This document shows, piece after piece, positions 8,645 through 17,310 of a stretch of 64,000 bases of DNA. The translations under genes and the position numbers were made by a program. The notes below the pieces were generated by a model, which worked only from the letters and a program-made list of their open reading frames with translations, ran no database searches and was not told where the DNA came from. The DNA lies in NCBI RefSeq assembly GCF_019511375.1, contig NZ_JAEUAO010000001.1, positions 496,001 through 560,000 of the forward strand. The letters run 5' to 3'. Numbering within the stretch: the first letter of the stretch is position 1; the number at the start of each line of letters is the position of its first letter. This stretch comes from Rhizobium herbae. GTDB taxonomy: Bacteria > Pseudomonadota > Alphaproteobacteria > Rhizobiales > Rhizobiaceae.

Positions 8645-9315
8645 GCGGACTCAACGACAGGCATTCGATGAACGCATCGCCAGATCGCCCGCCCGCCGTG
8701 ATCCTTGCCGGTGGCAGGTCGTCGCGCATGGGCAGCGACAAGGCGGCTTTACTGCTGGGCGGCAGGCCGCTTCTCAGCCGCATCATCGATCGCCTCGCCC
8801 CACAGGCTGCCGGGGTCGGCATCAACAGCAACATCATCGCGCGATTGGACTTCGCCCCCGGCATTGCGGTCTTTGCCGATACCGTTCCCGGCCATGCCGG
8901 CCCCATGGCCGGCGTGCTCTCGGCCATGCGTCACGCAGCTGCGTGCTTTCCCGCCGCAAGCCATGTCGTCACGGTCCCGACCGACACCCCGTTCGTCCCA
9001 CGCGACCTGGTCGAGCGCTTTCAACGAGCGCTCACTGAGCCGGCGCAGATCGCCGTTGCCTGTTCTGCCGGCATCATGCATCCGGTCTCTGCGCTGTGGC
9101 CGATCAGCCTGGCGGATGAGCTTGAACACTGGCTGCCGACGGACGAGAAGCGGCGCGTGCGCAGCTTTATCGAGAGCCATAGCATGGCGGCGGTCGATTT
9201 CCCTTTGATCGACACCACGGAAGGCTCGGTCGACCCCTTCTTCAACATCAATACGCCGGCGGACCTGGAAACGGCCGAGCGCTGGCTGCCGCTCATCGAG
9301 GACATGGAAAGATGA
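8641..9315 (+). CDS. mobA: Molybdenum cofactor guanylyltransferase MobA
   Basis: MobA attaches GMP from GTP to molybdenum cofactor to form the dinucleotide cofactor used by DMSO-reductase family enzymes. The nucleotide-binding signature LAGGRSSRMGSDK is at residues 22-34. The FFNINTPADLE segment near the C-terminus is typical of the family. Length is 224 residues from ATG 8641, which overlaps the transporter stop; ATG 8668 (MNASPDRPP) is an alternative nine codons later. The stop overlaps the mobB start, making a tight mobA-mobB pair. Confidence 0.95.
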   Translation: MSGLNDRHSMNASPDRPPAVILAGGRSSRMGSDKAALLLGGRPLLSRIIDRLAPQAAGVGINSNIIARLDFAPGIAVFADTVPGHAGPMAGVLSAMRHAAACFPAASHVVTVPTDTPFVPRDLVERFQRALTEPAQIAVACSAGIMHPVSALWPISLADELEHWLPTDEKRRVRSFIESHSMAAVDFPLIDTTEGSVDPFFNINTPADLETAERWLPLIEDMER

Positions 9316-9833
9316 CGTCACCCAAGATCTTTGGAATCGCCGGCTGGAAGAATTCAGGCAAGACCGGCCTCGCCGTCCGGTTGGTCACCGAACTGACGCG
9401 GCGCGGCTACCGCGTGTCGACCGTCAAGCACGCCCATCATGATTTCGATATCGACAAGGTCGGCGCCGACAGCTTTCGCCATCGCGAGGCAGGCGCCCAT
9501 GAGGTAACCATCGTTTCCGGCACCCGCTATGCCATCATGCACGAATTGCGCGGCGCGCCCGAGCCGAGTTTTGCGGAAATTCTAGCCCGCCTCGCCCCGT
9601 GCGATCTCGTCCTGATCGAGGGCTACAAGCGCGAGCCGATACCCAAGATCGAGGCGCGGCGACTGGAAGCGGCAAACCGCGAACCGCTCGCCCCCACCGA
9701 TCCGCATATCGTCGCCATTGCGTCCGACCATCCGGTCAAGGATCAGGGTCTGCAGCTGTTCGATCTTAACGACACGACAGCGATCGCCGATTTCATCGAG
9801 GCCACCACCGGGCTTTCCAAACACCCGGAGTGA
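9312..9833 (+). CDS. mobB: Molybdopterin-guanine dinucleotide adaptor MobB
   Basis: MobB is a small P-loop GTP-binding partner of MobA. The Walker A motif is GWKNSGKT at residues 11-18. KHAHHDFDIDKVGADSFRH and DLVLIEGYKREPIPKIE are hallmark family segments. The length of 173 residues is normal. The ATG overlaps the mobA stop (ATGA), so translation is coupled. Confidence 0.95.
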   Translation: MTSPKIFGIAGWKNSGKTGLAVRLVTELTRRGYRVSTVKHAHHDFDIDKVGADSFRHREAGAHEVTIVSGTRYAIMHELRGAPEPSFAEILARLAPCDLVLIEGYKREPIPKIEARRLEAANREPLAPTDPHIVAIASDHPVKDQGLQLFDLNDTTAIADFIEATTGLSKHPE

Positions 9834-9891
9834 TCCCGCACTTCGATTCGCAAGGCCACGTCAGCCCGTCTGGCTGCACCGGCGCGCATGC

Positions 9892-9923
9892 AAAACGGCC
9901 CGGTGCTTAATGCACCGGGCCGT
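9892..9923 (-). terminator. Intrinsic terminator of the OmpA-domain gene
   Basis: A perfect 12-base stem, ACGGCCCGGTGC with GCACCGGGCCGT, encloses the loop TTAAT. On the minus strand it runs into TTTT, 29 bases after the stop of the OmpA-domain gene. On the plus strand no T-run follows, so it serves mainly the minus gene, though it may also stabilise the mobB message end. Confidence 0.85.
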
Positions 9924-9951
9924 CACATCTCGATGAGAGGCCGGACTATGG

Positions 9952-12132
9952 TTAGTTCTGGGCCACCGGACGGACGAGCGGCGTCACCCGACGGATCGTT
10001 ACCCGGCGGTTCTCCTGTTCGGCTTCCAGCGTGCGAACCTTGAGGAAGCGCTCGCCATAGCCCTGGGTTACCAGGTTTTCGGCCGGAATGTCGTAGACCT
10101 CCGTCAGCAGCGAGGCGACCGATTCGGCCCGTTCGTCCGAGAGGACGAGGTTCGATTCGTCGCTGCCGACCGCGTCCGTGTGACCTTCGATGAAGAAGGT
10201 CTCGCCCGGATCCTTCTCGATCACCTGCAGCATGGCGTCGGCGACCTTGCGCAGGGTTTTCGCCTGCGACATCGGCACTTCGGCGCTGCCGGTCGCAAAC
10301 GTGATCGTATCGAGATCGATGCGGCGCACCTTGTCGCGGATACGGGCCGAGTTCCTCACCTCGTCGATCGAATAGACGCGCTCGACCTGCTCCACCGGCG
10401 GTTCGGCCAGGAAGTCGTAGTAGTCACGGTCCGGCTCGCTCGACGTATCGATGATGTAGTCGCGAACCGGCACGCGCAGGCGCATCGGCGGCAGATCCTC
10501 ACCGACGTCGTAAAACGGCGGACGCGGGCCGGCATCGACCTCCGGAGCGTAGATCATCAGATATTCGCGTCCGTCCCGATCGATGCGCGAACGCTGCACG
10601 ATGTCACCGTAGCGATTGTAGATCGTGATGATGCGCACCCCGTTCGGCCGCTCGATGACCTCGCGGTACCGGCTACGCGACAGTTCTTCATAGTAGGTTT
10701 GCTGGGCATTGCGGCGCAGACGCGGACGATCGTCGCCGCGCACGATGATCTGGTCGCCGAAATCGAGAACGGTGCGGCTGTCACGCGTCTCCTCGATCCG
10801 CGGCCGGAGGCTGCTGTCGCTGCCGGTAAAGGCATCGATCAGGTCATTCGCATTGAATTCCGGCACCCGCTCGACGCGACGGCCTTCTTCCCTGATGTTG
10901 GCTTCCAGTTCCTCCTGGGTCGGACGGCGGTCCCTGCGGCTTGACTGGGCTTCCTCGTCGCTCTTCGGAACCTCGACGTTTGCTTCCTGGGCGCGGGCAC
11001 GTTCACGCAGCCTACGGCGTCTTTCACGGGCATTGCTGTCGGCGTTGTCGGCGTCCTTGTCGCTGTCAAGAATCGCAGCGCCCTTCTCGACCGGCAGGAC
11101 GACCGTTTCATCCGTCGCAGCCGGATCGCGGGCAATCTCCTGCTTTTCTTCCTCGCTGCGCGTATCGACGATTTCCGGGATGGGCTGGCGGCGGTCGCGT
11201 CGCTTGCGAGGCGTTTCGGTCGCTTCGGCGTCACCGTCAATCGCCGGGCGCAATGCGTCCTCGGTCGCGGGCTGCTGGCCTTCTTCCTGCTGCTGTTCGG
11301 CCTGCTGGCGCTTCCTGCGCTCGGCGCGGATCTTTGCCCGCTCCTCGGCAGTCTTCGCGGCCTCGTCGTCGGCGGAAGGCTGGGCTTCCTCCTGCTGCTG
11401 CTGTTCGGCTTGCCGCTGCTTCTTGCGCTCGGCGCGGATCCTTGCCCGCTCCTCGGCAGCCTTCGCAGCCTCATCGTCGGCGGAAGGCTGGGCTTCTTCC
11501 TGCTGCTGCTGTTCGGCCTGGCGCTTCTTGCGCTCGGCGCGGATCCTTGCCCGTTCCTCGGCAGCCTTCGCTGCCTCGTCGTCGGCTGACGGCTGAGCCT
11601 CTTCCTGCTGCTGCTGTTCGGCCTGCTGGCGTTTCTTGCGCTCGGCGCGGATCTTTGCCCGTTCCTCGGCAGCCTTTGCAGCCTCGTCGTCGGCGGAAGG
11701 CTGAGCCTCCTGCTGCTGCTGCTCGGCCTCCTGCCGCTTCTTGCGCCGTTCGGCGCGGATGCGCTGCTTTTCCTCGGCCGCCTGGCGGGCTGCCTCGTCG
11801 TCGGCGGAAGGCTGGGCCTCCTGCTGTTGCTGCTGCTCCGCCTCCTGCCGCTTCTTGCGGCGTTCGGCGCGGCTCGGCTGCTCTTCCTGCGACGGCTGGG
11901 CCTCTTCGCTCTGCTGCTGTTCCTGCTGCTCCTGCTGCTGCTGCGCGCGCTGCTTGCGCTTCTTGCGCAGCAGCTCTTCCGGTGACTGTTCGCCGCCTTC
12001 CTGGGCGATGCCGTCTTCCTGCGCAACCTCGAACGGCTTCATCAGGCTGTCGGCCAGAGCCGGCTGGATGGCGATCGACATCGACAGCATTGGAAATGCG
12101 ACGGTCGCGAAGAGTTTGGATCGAATGGTCAT
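9952..12132 (-). CDS. OmpA-domain envelope protein with Gln/Glu/Arg-rich tandem repeats
   Basis: The 726-residue protein has an N-terminal signal peptide (cleavage near ALADS, residue 28), a highly charged glutamine-rich region, and a C-terminal OmpA peptidoglycan-binding domain at about 605-720 (ITFATGSAEVP, FIEGHTDAVGSDESN, LVTQGYGERF, NRRVTIRR). Residues 88 to about 290 hold five to six tandem units of 35-38 residues of the form RAERKKRQ-AEQQQQEEAQPSADDEAAKAAEERARI, predicted to be long helix or coiled coil. The middle part (about 400-600) is less ordered. The likely role is to tether the outer envelope to peptidoglycan across the periplasm. The repeat number probably varies between strains. 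The gene stands alone with its own terminator at 9892-9923. Confidence 0.85.
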   Translation of the reverse strand: MTIRSKLFATVAFPMLSMSIAIQPALADSLMKPFEVAQEDGIAQEGGEQSPEELLRKKRKQRAQQQQEQQEQQQSEEAQPSQEEQPSRAERRKKRQEAEQQQQQEAQPSADDEAARQAAEEKQRIRAERRKKRQEAEQQQQEAQPSADDEAAKAAEERAKIRAERKKRQQAEQQQQEEAQPSADDEAAKAAEERARIRAERKKRQAEQQQQEEAQPSADDEAAKAAEERARIRAERKKQRQAEQQQQEEAQPSADDEAAKTAEERAKIRAERRKRQQAEQQQEEGQQPATEDALRPAIDGDAEATETPRKRRDRRQPIPEIVDTRSEEEKQEIARDPAATDETVVLPVEKGAAILDSDKDADNADSNARERRRRLRERARAQEANVEVPKSDEEAQSSRRDRRPTQEELEANIREEGRRVERVPEFNANDLIDAFTGSDSSLRPRIEETRDSRTVLDFGDQIIVRGDDRPRLRRNAQQTYYEELSRSRYREVIERPNGVRIITIYNRYGDIVQRSRIDRDGREYLMIYAPEVDAGPRPPFYDVGEDLPPMRLRVPVRDYIIDTSSEPDRDYYDFLAEPPVEQVERVYSIDEVRNSARIRDKVRRIDLDTITFATGSAEVPMSQAKTLRKVADAMLQVIEKDPGETFFIEGHTDAVGSDESNLVLSDERAESVASLLTEVYDIPAENLVTQGYGERFLKVRTLEAEQENRRVTIRRVTPLVRPVAQN
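11254..11871 (-). repeat. In-gene tandem repeat of about 108 bp units
   Basis: Five full and one partial unit of roughly 105-114 bases encode the charged Gln-rich repeat of the OmpA-domain protein. Adjacent units are very similar at DNA level; for example the run encoding EEAQPSADDEAAK recurs nearly unchanged. They are therefore a likely site of slippage or recombination. Confidence 0.85.
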
Positions 12133-12519
12133 GTATTTCCTCCTTCAGAGGTCCCGTTGTCGTTTTCAACCGGTAGGACGTCCCGGCCTTCTTCTTTCTT
12201 CACCGTTTCGGCAGACCCAAGCCGTCCAAAGGCGGTCAAAAAAAGGCACACCGGCCAAATCAGCCCACGAGGATTAGCGAAATGTGCATTAACTCAGCAT
12301 GAATGCACCGTTCATCTTTCCCAGGCATGCGCCGCCAATCATCACAAACGGCTTCGCCCCGATAAGGTTCAGAGTTTTCATGAGGTCACCGCTGCTTTCC
12401 TGTTGATTTTTTCGCGTAAAGCGTACGAATATCCGCGCACCCCGGCCGCAACGATGGCCGGCATATCGGCGGCCGCGAAGAAGAAAAAAACGCCCCGCCA
12501 GCCAACAGAGAGGACCAAT
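12133..12519. other. Divergent promoter region
   Basis: This gap of 387 bases separates the divergent OmpA-domain gene and the amino acid binding-protein gene, so it must hold both promoters. A good ribosome site (AGAGAGGA at about 12506-12513) precedes the binding-protein ATG at 12520, and TCCTCC at 12129-12135 region precedes the OmpA-domain gene on the other strand. I see no further gene; the open frame upstream of 12520 lacks coding character. Confidence 0.4.
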
Positions 12520-13302
12520 ATGCGTATTTCCAGACGTCTTGCCATGGCCGCTTCGGCAGCCGTAGTTGCATTGATGGCCAGCAGCGCCATGGCTGCAGGC
12601 GAAAAAATCGTGATCGGCACGGAAGGCGCGTATCCGCCCTTCAACAACCTGGAGTCGGACGGTTCGCTGACCGGTTTCGACATCGACATCGCCAAGGCGC
12701 TCTGCGAAGAGATGAAGGCCGAATGCACGTTCGTGACGCAGGACTGGGACGGCATCATCCCGGCGCTGATCTCGAAGAAGTTCGACGCAATCATCGCCTC
12801 GATGTCGATCACCGCCGAGCGCAAGGAAAAGGTCGACTTCACGAACAAGTATTACAACACGCCGCCGGCCATCGTCGTCCCGAAGGATTCGCCGATCACC
12901 GAAGCGACGGAAGATGCATTCGACGGCAAGACGCTCGGCGCGCAGTCTGCGACGACTCACTCCAACTATGCGGAAGCGCATTTGAAGAAGTCGGAACTCA
13001 AGCTCTATCCGACCTCGGAAGAATACAAGCTCGATATCGCCAATGGCCGCATCGACGGCGTCATCGACGACGTCGTCGTGCTGTCGGAATGGCTGAAGAC
13101 GGCCGATGGCGCCTGCTGCAAGCTGCTCGGCGTGCTGCCGATCGACCCGGTCATCAACGGCGAAGGTGCCGGGATTGCCGTGCGCAAGGGTGACGACGCG
13201 CTGCGCGAAAAATTCAACGCCGCGATCGACGCAATCCGCAAGAACGGCAAGTACAAGGAAATCAACGACAAGTATTTCCCCTTCGACGTTTACGGCAGCT
13301 GA
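12520..13302 (+). CDS. Polar amino acid ABC transporter substrate-binding protein
   Basis: The 260-residue periplasmic protein is of the lysine/arginine/ornithine/octopine-binding (SBP_bac_3) family. A signal peptide ends near AMAAGEK. The family signature GFDIDIAKALCEEM follows, with YPPFNN before it and ASMSITAERKEKVDFT after it. It delivers a basic or polar amino acid to the two permeases encoded downstream. I chose ATG 12520 because it gives a signal peptide and has a ribosome site; a longer open frame upstream is not coding. A terminator separates it from the permease genes, which fits the usual excess of binding protein over permease. Confidence 0.92.
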   Translation: MRISRRLAMAASAAVVALMASSAMAAGEKIVIGTEGAYPPFNNLESDGSLTGFDIDIAKALCEEMKAECTFVTQDWDGIIPALISKKFDAIIASMSITAERKEKVDFTNKYYNTPPAIVVPKDSPITEATEDAFDGKTLGAQSATTHSNYAEAHLKKSELKLYPTSEEYKLDIANGRIDGVIDDVVVLSEWLKTADGACCKLLGVLPIDPVINGEGAGIAVRKGDDALREKFNAAIDAIRKNGKYKEINDKYFPFDVYGS

Positions 13303-13361
13303 ACCGGAGCGCGGCTGTGCACCCCACATTCGCGAAAAGCATCGAGCAATGACGAAAATGC

Positions 13362-13393
13362 AACGGCGGAAGCTTGCCCTTCCGCCGTTTTTG
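13362..13393 (+). terminator. Terminator/attenuator between binding-protein and permease genes
   Basis: AACGGCGGAAG and CTTCCGCCGTT form an 11-base perfect stem with loop CTTGCC, followed by TTTTT. It lies 60 bases after the binding-protein stop and about 63 before the first permease. Partial read-through here would keep permease levels below binding-protein levels. Confidence 0.88.
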
Positions 13394-13455
13394 TCTGACA
13401 AGAACTATATAAAAAGAGGCTCATCAAAAAACGCTTCAAAGGGGAATGTTCTGGC

Positions 13456-14259
13456 ATGAGCGGATTGTTTGCCGCCCTCTCTTCGGCCGTGGCGTGGCTC
13501 GCCTCGGTGATCGACCCGCTATGCGGTCCAATCGGAATTTTCCGGTTGTTCGGCTCCGGCACGCTGCTCGCCTGCGACAATGCCGGCTGGGGCGACGAGA
13601 TCTCCTACGGCTTCATGGTTACCGCGACGCTGGCGATCGCGACGCTGCCGGTCGGGCTCGTGTTCGGCTTCTTCATAGCGCTGGCCAAGCAGTCCGAGGA
13701 AAAATCGCTTCGGCTTGCCTCCAACATCTACACGACCATCTTCCGCGGACTGCCGGAACTGTTGACGCTGTTCATCGTCTATTACGGCCTGCAGATCCTC
13801 GTGCAGCAGTTCCTCGCCTCGCTCGGCTATGAGGGGCCGGTGGAGATCAACGCCTTCGTCGCAGGCATGATCGCGCTTGGCGTGGTGTTCTCCGCCTATT
13901 GCTCGGAAGTGCTCCTGTCGGCCTTCAAGGCCATACCGCGCGGCCAGTACGAAGCCGGCGATGCGCTCGGCTTCCACCGCGGCAGGACGATGCGGCTGAT
14001 CATCCTGCCGCAACTGGTGCGTATCGCCCTTCCCGGCCTCGGCAATCTTTGGATGGCTTTGCTCAAGGATACGGCTCTCGTTTCGGTGATCGGCCTGCCG
14101 GATATCCTGCGCCAGACGGGTGTCGCCGCCCGCGTCAGCAAGCAGGCCTTCGAGTTCTTTGCCGTCGCCTGTCTTCTGTTCCTCATCCTGGCGATGCTGT
14201 CGTCCATCGTCTTTTCGGCGCTCGAACGCTGGGCCAGACGTTCGGAGGCCGCCCGATGA
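13456..14259 (+). CDS. Amino acid ABC transporter permease (HisQ/HisM type)
   Basis: The 267-residue inner-membrane protein has about five spans and the polar amino acid permease signature: YTTIFRGLPELLTLFIVYYG-like segment near 95-115, and the EAA loop AFKAIPRGQYEAGDALGFHR with GRTMRLIILPQ, which contacts the ATPase. It forms a heterodimer with the next gene, which overlaps its stop (ATGA at 14256). No ATP-binding gene follows. Confidence 0.92.
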   Translation: MSGLFAALSSAVAWLASVIDPLCGPIGIFRLFGSGTLLACDNAGWGDEISYGFMVTATLAIATLPVGLVFGFFIALAKQSEEKSLRLASNIYTTIFRGLPELLTLFIVYYGLQILVQQFLASLGYEGPVEINAFVAGMIALGVVFSAYCSEVLLSAFKAIPRGQYEAGDALGFHRGRTMRLIILPQLVRIALPGLGNLWMALLKDTALVSVIGLPDILRQTGVAARVSKQAFEFFAVACLLFLILAMLSSIVFSALERWARRSEAAR

Positions 14260-15086
14260 GCCACGCGGAAACCATGATCCCGCCGCAACCGGCACCACCG
14301 GGCATCGCCCGTCCGTTCACGGCGCAGCGTCTGATCGGAAATATCGCGCTCGGCGTCTGGCTCGCTGCAAGCGTCGGCCTCTTCCTGCTGATGGTCGATG
14401 GATGGGACCCGGAAAAATTCGCCAAATACGGCCCGAGTTTCATCTCCGGCCTCGGCGTCACCCTGGGGCTCGTCGGCGCCTCCATCACGCTCGGCGCGCT
14501 CCTGTCCCTGCCGATCGCCTTCGCACGCATGTCGAAGAACAAGATTCTCGGATGGGCCGCCTATGCCTATGTCTATTTCTTCCGCGGCACGCCGCTGATC
14601 GCCCAGTTGTTCCTCGTCTATTACGGTCTCGGCAGCTTCCGGCCGCAGATGGAGGCGATCGGGTTGTGGTGGTTCTTCCGCGACGCCTGGAACTGCGCGC
14701 TCCTCACCTTCACGCTCAATACCGCCGCCTATCAGGCGGAGATCCTGCGCGGAGCAATCCAGAGCGTGCCGCGCGGCCAGACGGAAGCGGCTGCAGCGCT
14801 CGGGCTGCCGGGGCGCGTCGCCTTCTTCAAGGTGATCCTGCCGCAGGCGCTGATCGTGGCGCTGCGGCCCTATGGCAACGAGATCATCCTGATGATCAAG
14901 GGTTCGGCCATCGTCGCGATCGTGACGGTCTTCGACCTGATGGGCGAAACCCGCCGCGCCTTCTCCCGGACCTTCGACTACCAGATGTACGTCTGGGCGG
15001 CGATCCTCTATCTGATCATGGTGGAGATCCTGCGTAATCTCTGGGCCTGGCTGGAAGACCGCATCACCCGCCACCTGAAACGCTGA
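14256..15086 (+). CDS. Amino acid ABC transporter permease, second subunit
   Basis: The 276-residue permease is of the same HisM type. It carries YVYFFRGTPLIAQLFLVYYG near the middle and the EAA loop AIQSVPRGQTEAAAALGLPG with VILPQ. The start overlaps the preceding stop, so translation is coupled. Together with the binding protein at 12520 this makes an importer lacking its own ATPase gene; the ATPase must come from elsewhere in the genome. Confidence 0.92.
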   Translation: MSHAETMIPPQPAPPGIARPFTAQRLIGNIALGVWLAASVGLFLLMVDGWDPEKFAKYGPSFISGLGVTLGLVGASITLGALLSLPIAFARMSKNKILGWAAYAYVYFFRGTPLIAQLFLVYYGLGSFRPQMEAIGLWWFFRDAWNCALLTFTLNTAAYQAEILRGAIQSVPRGQTEAAAALGLPGRVAFFKVILPQALIVALRPYGNEIILMIKGSAIVAIVTVFDLMGETRRAFSRTFDYQMYVWAAILYLIMVEILRNLWAWLEDRITRHLKR

Positions 15087-15240
15087 ATGTCAGGTTCGTT
15101 TGGCAGCACTCGCCTCGTCCGGCTGCCAACATACTGATTTTCCACATTTATTTGTTCGGTGCGACGATTTTGTTAATTCCCCGTTAACCAAATCGGTGCT
15201 TCAATTGCAGGGACCATCATTGAATAGGATGAGGTCCAAA

Positions 15241-15507
15241 ATGACACATGAACTGGAATTGCAGCTCAAGGGTTACGGCCTGACGACGGCCCAGATCCTT
15301 TATCGCATGCCTGATCATCCGAGTTTCCTGCAGACCTATATCTGGCAGCACTACGATATCGCGCCCGATTTTCCGGAAATGAAAAGCTTCCTGAAATTCT
15401 GGCAGGAAACGCTGGAAGGCCCCTTGCATTCGGTCCGCTACGTGCACCGCAAGCTGATCTCGGCCTCGGACTGGCGGGCGCTCAAGGGCGAGTTCATCAT
15501 CAACTGA
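15241..15507 (+). CDS. usg: Usg family protein
   Basis: The 88-residue protein matches the alphaproteobacterial Usg family: ELQLKGYGLTTAQILYRMPD, then TYIWQHYDIAPDFPEM, and a C-terminal HSVRYVHRKLI. The family was named from its position near tryptophan genes and has no established biochemical function. I chose ATG 15241 because GAGG at 15231-15234 is well placed; in-frame codons further upstream, to 15100, are not conserved in the family. Confidence 0.88.
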   Translation: MTHELELQLKGYGLTTAQILYRMPDHPSFLQTYIWQHYDIAPDFPEMKSFLKFWQETLEGPLHSVRYVHRKLISASDWRALKGEFIIN

Positions 15508-15518
15508 CGCTTCGCCCT

Positions 15519-15620
15519 ACAGCGCCGCGCGTCTTGCCAGACGCGCAAAGGCCGCTGTGGCACTTTGAAGTGCTGCATGTTTTTGTTCTTAAATCGGCTA
15601 CGATTCAAGGAAACATGCGG
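15519..15620 (+). repeat. RIME-like two-palindrome intergenic element, copy A
   Basis: The element starts ACAGCGCCGCGCGTC and has two palindromes. The first pairs ACAGCG with CGCTGT, with GCGTC...GACGC inside. The second pairs GCATGT with ACATGC, with AATCG...CGATT inside. Copies B (60162-60254) and C (28690-28791) share the same plan and much of the sequence. It fits the rhizobial intergenic mosaic elements (RIME) in design and size; the family name is my inference. Confidence 0.75.
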
Positions 15621-15635
15621 TAGGCGTGAAAGAAT

Positions 15636-16340
15636 CTATACCGACCGGGTGATGCCGCCATCGATGCGGATGTTCTGGCCGGTGATGTAGCCGCCGCGGT
15701 CGGTCGCCAGAAGCGCCACCAGTTCGGCCACTTCCTGCGATGTGCCGTAGCGCCCCATCGGAATACGCTGGCGCCGTTCCTCGGTTTCCGGCAGGCTGTC
15801 GATGAAGCCCGGCAGGACGTTGTTCATGCGGATATTGTCGGCTGCATATCTGTCGGCGAAAAGCTTGGTGAAGGCGGCAAGCCCCGATCGGAAGACGCCG
15901 GAGGTCGGAAACAGCGGGTCCGGCTCGAAGGTCGCATAGGTCGAGATGTTGACGATGCTGCCGGATTTCTGCTGAAGCATGATCGGCGTCACCAGCCGTG
16001 TCGGGCGCACGACGTTGAGGAAATAGACCTCCATGCCCTGGTGCCAGTCCTCGTCCGTCAGTTCCAGCACCGGCGCGCGCGGGCCATGGCCGGCCGAATT
16101 GATCAGCGCATCCACCCTGCCCCATTTGTCATAAGCCGCATCCACCAGCCGCTTCAGGTCGTCGTTCGACTGGTTGGACCCCGTGACGCCGATGCCACCG
16201 AGCTCGTTTGCCAGCGCCTCGCCCTTGCCGGAGGAGGAAAGAACAGCGACCCGATAGCCTTCCGCCGCCAGCCGGCGTGCCGATACCGCCCCCATGCCGG
16301 ACCCGCCGGCCGTGATGATTGCTACCTTCTGCCCCGTCAT
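15636..16340 (-). CDS. Short-chain dehydrogenase/reductase lacking the usual Tyr/Lys pair
   Basis: The 234-residue protein has a Rossmann fold. The nucleotide-binding motif is TAGGSGMG at residues 10-17 (usual TGxxxGxG), NSAG is at 81-84, and the active-site Ser is in NIS (S133). Where family members have YxxxK, this protein reads S147-G-V-F-R151 (within PTSGVFRSGLAAFTKL), so both Tyr and Lys are missing. The C-terminal DRGGYITGQNIRIDGG is classic SDR. It could be a non-catalytic or mechanistically altered member. Substrate is unknown. It is a single gene with no operon partners. Confidence 0.85.
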   Translation of the reverse strand: MTGQKVAIITAGGSGMGAVSARRLAAEGYRVAVLSSSGKGEALANELGGIGVTGSNQSNDDLKRLVDAAYDKWGRVDALINSAGHGPRAPVLELTDEDWHQGMEVYFLNVVRPTRLVTPIMLQQKSGSIVNISTYATFEPDPLFPTSGVFRSGLAAFTKLFADRYAADNIRMNNVLPGFIDSLPETEERRQRIPMGRYGTSQEVAELVALLATDRGGYITGQNIRIDGGITRSV

Positions 16341-16442
16341 CGCCGTCTCCTTATGTCACTGAAGGCGCGATAAAATCAGCAGCGGTGCGGGATCGCAATC
16401 AAGAAATCCTGCACATGCCATCAGCCTGCTTGTTTCACGCGA

Positions 16443-17168
16443 TCACACATGAACCTCGCCGTGCGCCAGTTCGCCCTCGCCGGGCTCCCTGGCAAGCGCC
16501 GCATAGGTCATGGCAGCATAGAACAGGACGACAAGGCCGAGCACCAGCCAGCCGGAAACAGGGCCGAGCGCGGCATTGGCGGCGAGACCGGCGAGGGAGC
16601 GCACATGCCGCGCCTCGCTGCCGTCGGGCTGGAGAACAGGGGACGAGATCTTCAAGGCCCAGGCCAGAAGCAGAATCAGGTACATCCAGCAATAGTTGCG
16701 CCGCAACCGTCGACAGACTGCCGCACGATAGGTCATCAGGAAGGCCGGCCGCCGCAGGCTGTCGGCGATCGGCGCCGCCCAGTTCACCTTGAAGGGCGCC
16801 TGCGGACAGAGAATCTGGGCAAAATAGCCGCGCTCCATCCGCCGAACGCGCGCGCGATAGACGTCGAAGAAACGGTATCGCCGCGCTTCGATGAGCAAAA
16901 GCAGCGAGACGAGAAGCATCGCAAACAGCAACACGCCGTGATGGGACGTCGGCGCCGACAGGGAAACCGAAAGCAGTGCGGCCACCACGGTGATGGCCCA
17001 GTTCGACGTCCGATCGATGCGGTCTCGCCAGCCCGCCATTCGGCCGATCTCGCCGCGATAGTAATGGACGAGCGCGGTCAGGACTTCCGGCGACGTTGTC
17101 GGCAGGGGCGGGCTTTTGGCATCGCTGCCGTCCTTCAGCAGCTCGACGGGGCTGAATTCCGCAGCCAT
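16443..17168 (-). CDS. DUF2270 membrane protein
   Basis: The 241-residue protein has four hydrophobic spans in two hairpins (about 51-66 and 72-90, then about 165-182 and 205-230). The segment RYRFFDVYRARVRRMERGYF between the hairpins is characteristic of DUF2270, an alphaproteobacterial family without known function. Its start region overlaps a non-coding upstream extension of the methyltransferase frame on the other strand; the two genes are divergent. Confidence 0.82.
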   Translation of the reverse strand: MAAEFSPVELLKDGSDAKSPPLPTTSPEVLTALVHYYRGEIGRMAGWRDRIDRTSNWAITVVAALLSVSLSAPTSHHGVLLFAMLLVSLLLLIEARRYRFFDVYRARVRRMERGYFAQILCPQAPFKVNWAAPIADSLRRPAFLMTYRAAVCRRLRRNYCWMYLILLLAWALKISSPVLQPDGSEARHVRSLAGLAANAALGPVSGWLVLGLVVLFYAAMTYAALAREPGEGELAHGEVHV

Positions 17169-17310
17169 GGATCATTTCCTCCTGAATTTTGTTGGTTTTG
17201 CCCATCATGCGCCCAAATTTCGCGGCGATAAACGCATTTCGAACCGCAAACGCCTGCGCGCGCGGGTTTTCGCATTGCCAAATTGGCAACGGCGCCGTAA
17301 AGACGCCGCC

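Noticed and set aside
7774-9315. A 513-codon frame that would fuse sequence opposite/within the EamA gene to MobA
   Set aside because: The first 290 codons are an out-of-frame reading of the transporter; MobA homology starts at 8641, where an ATGA overlap gives a normal start.
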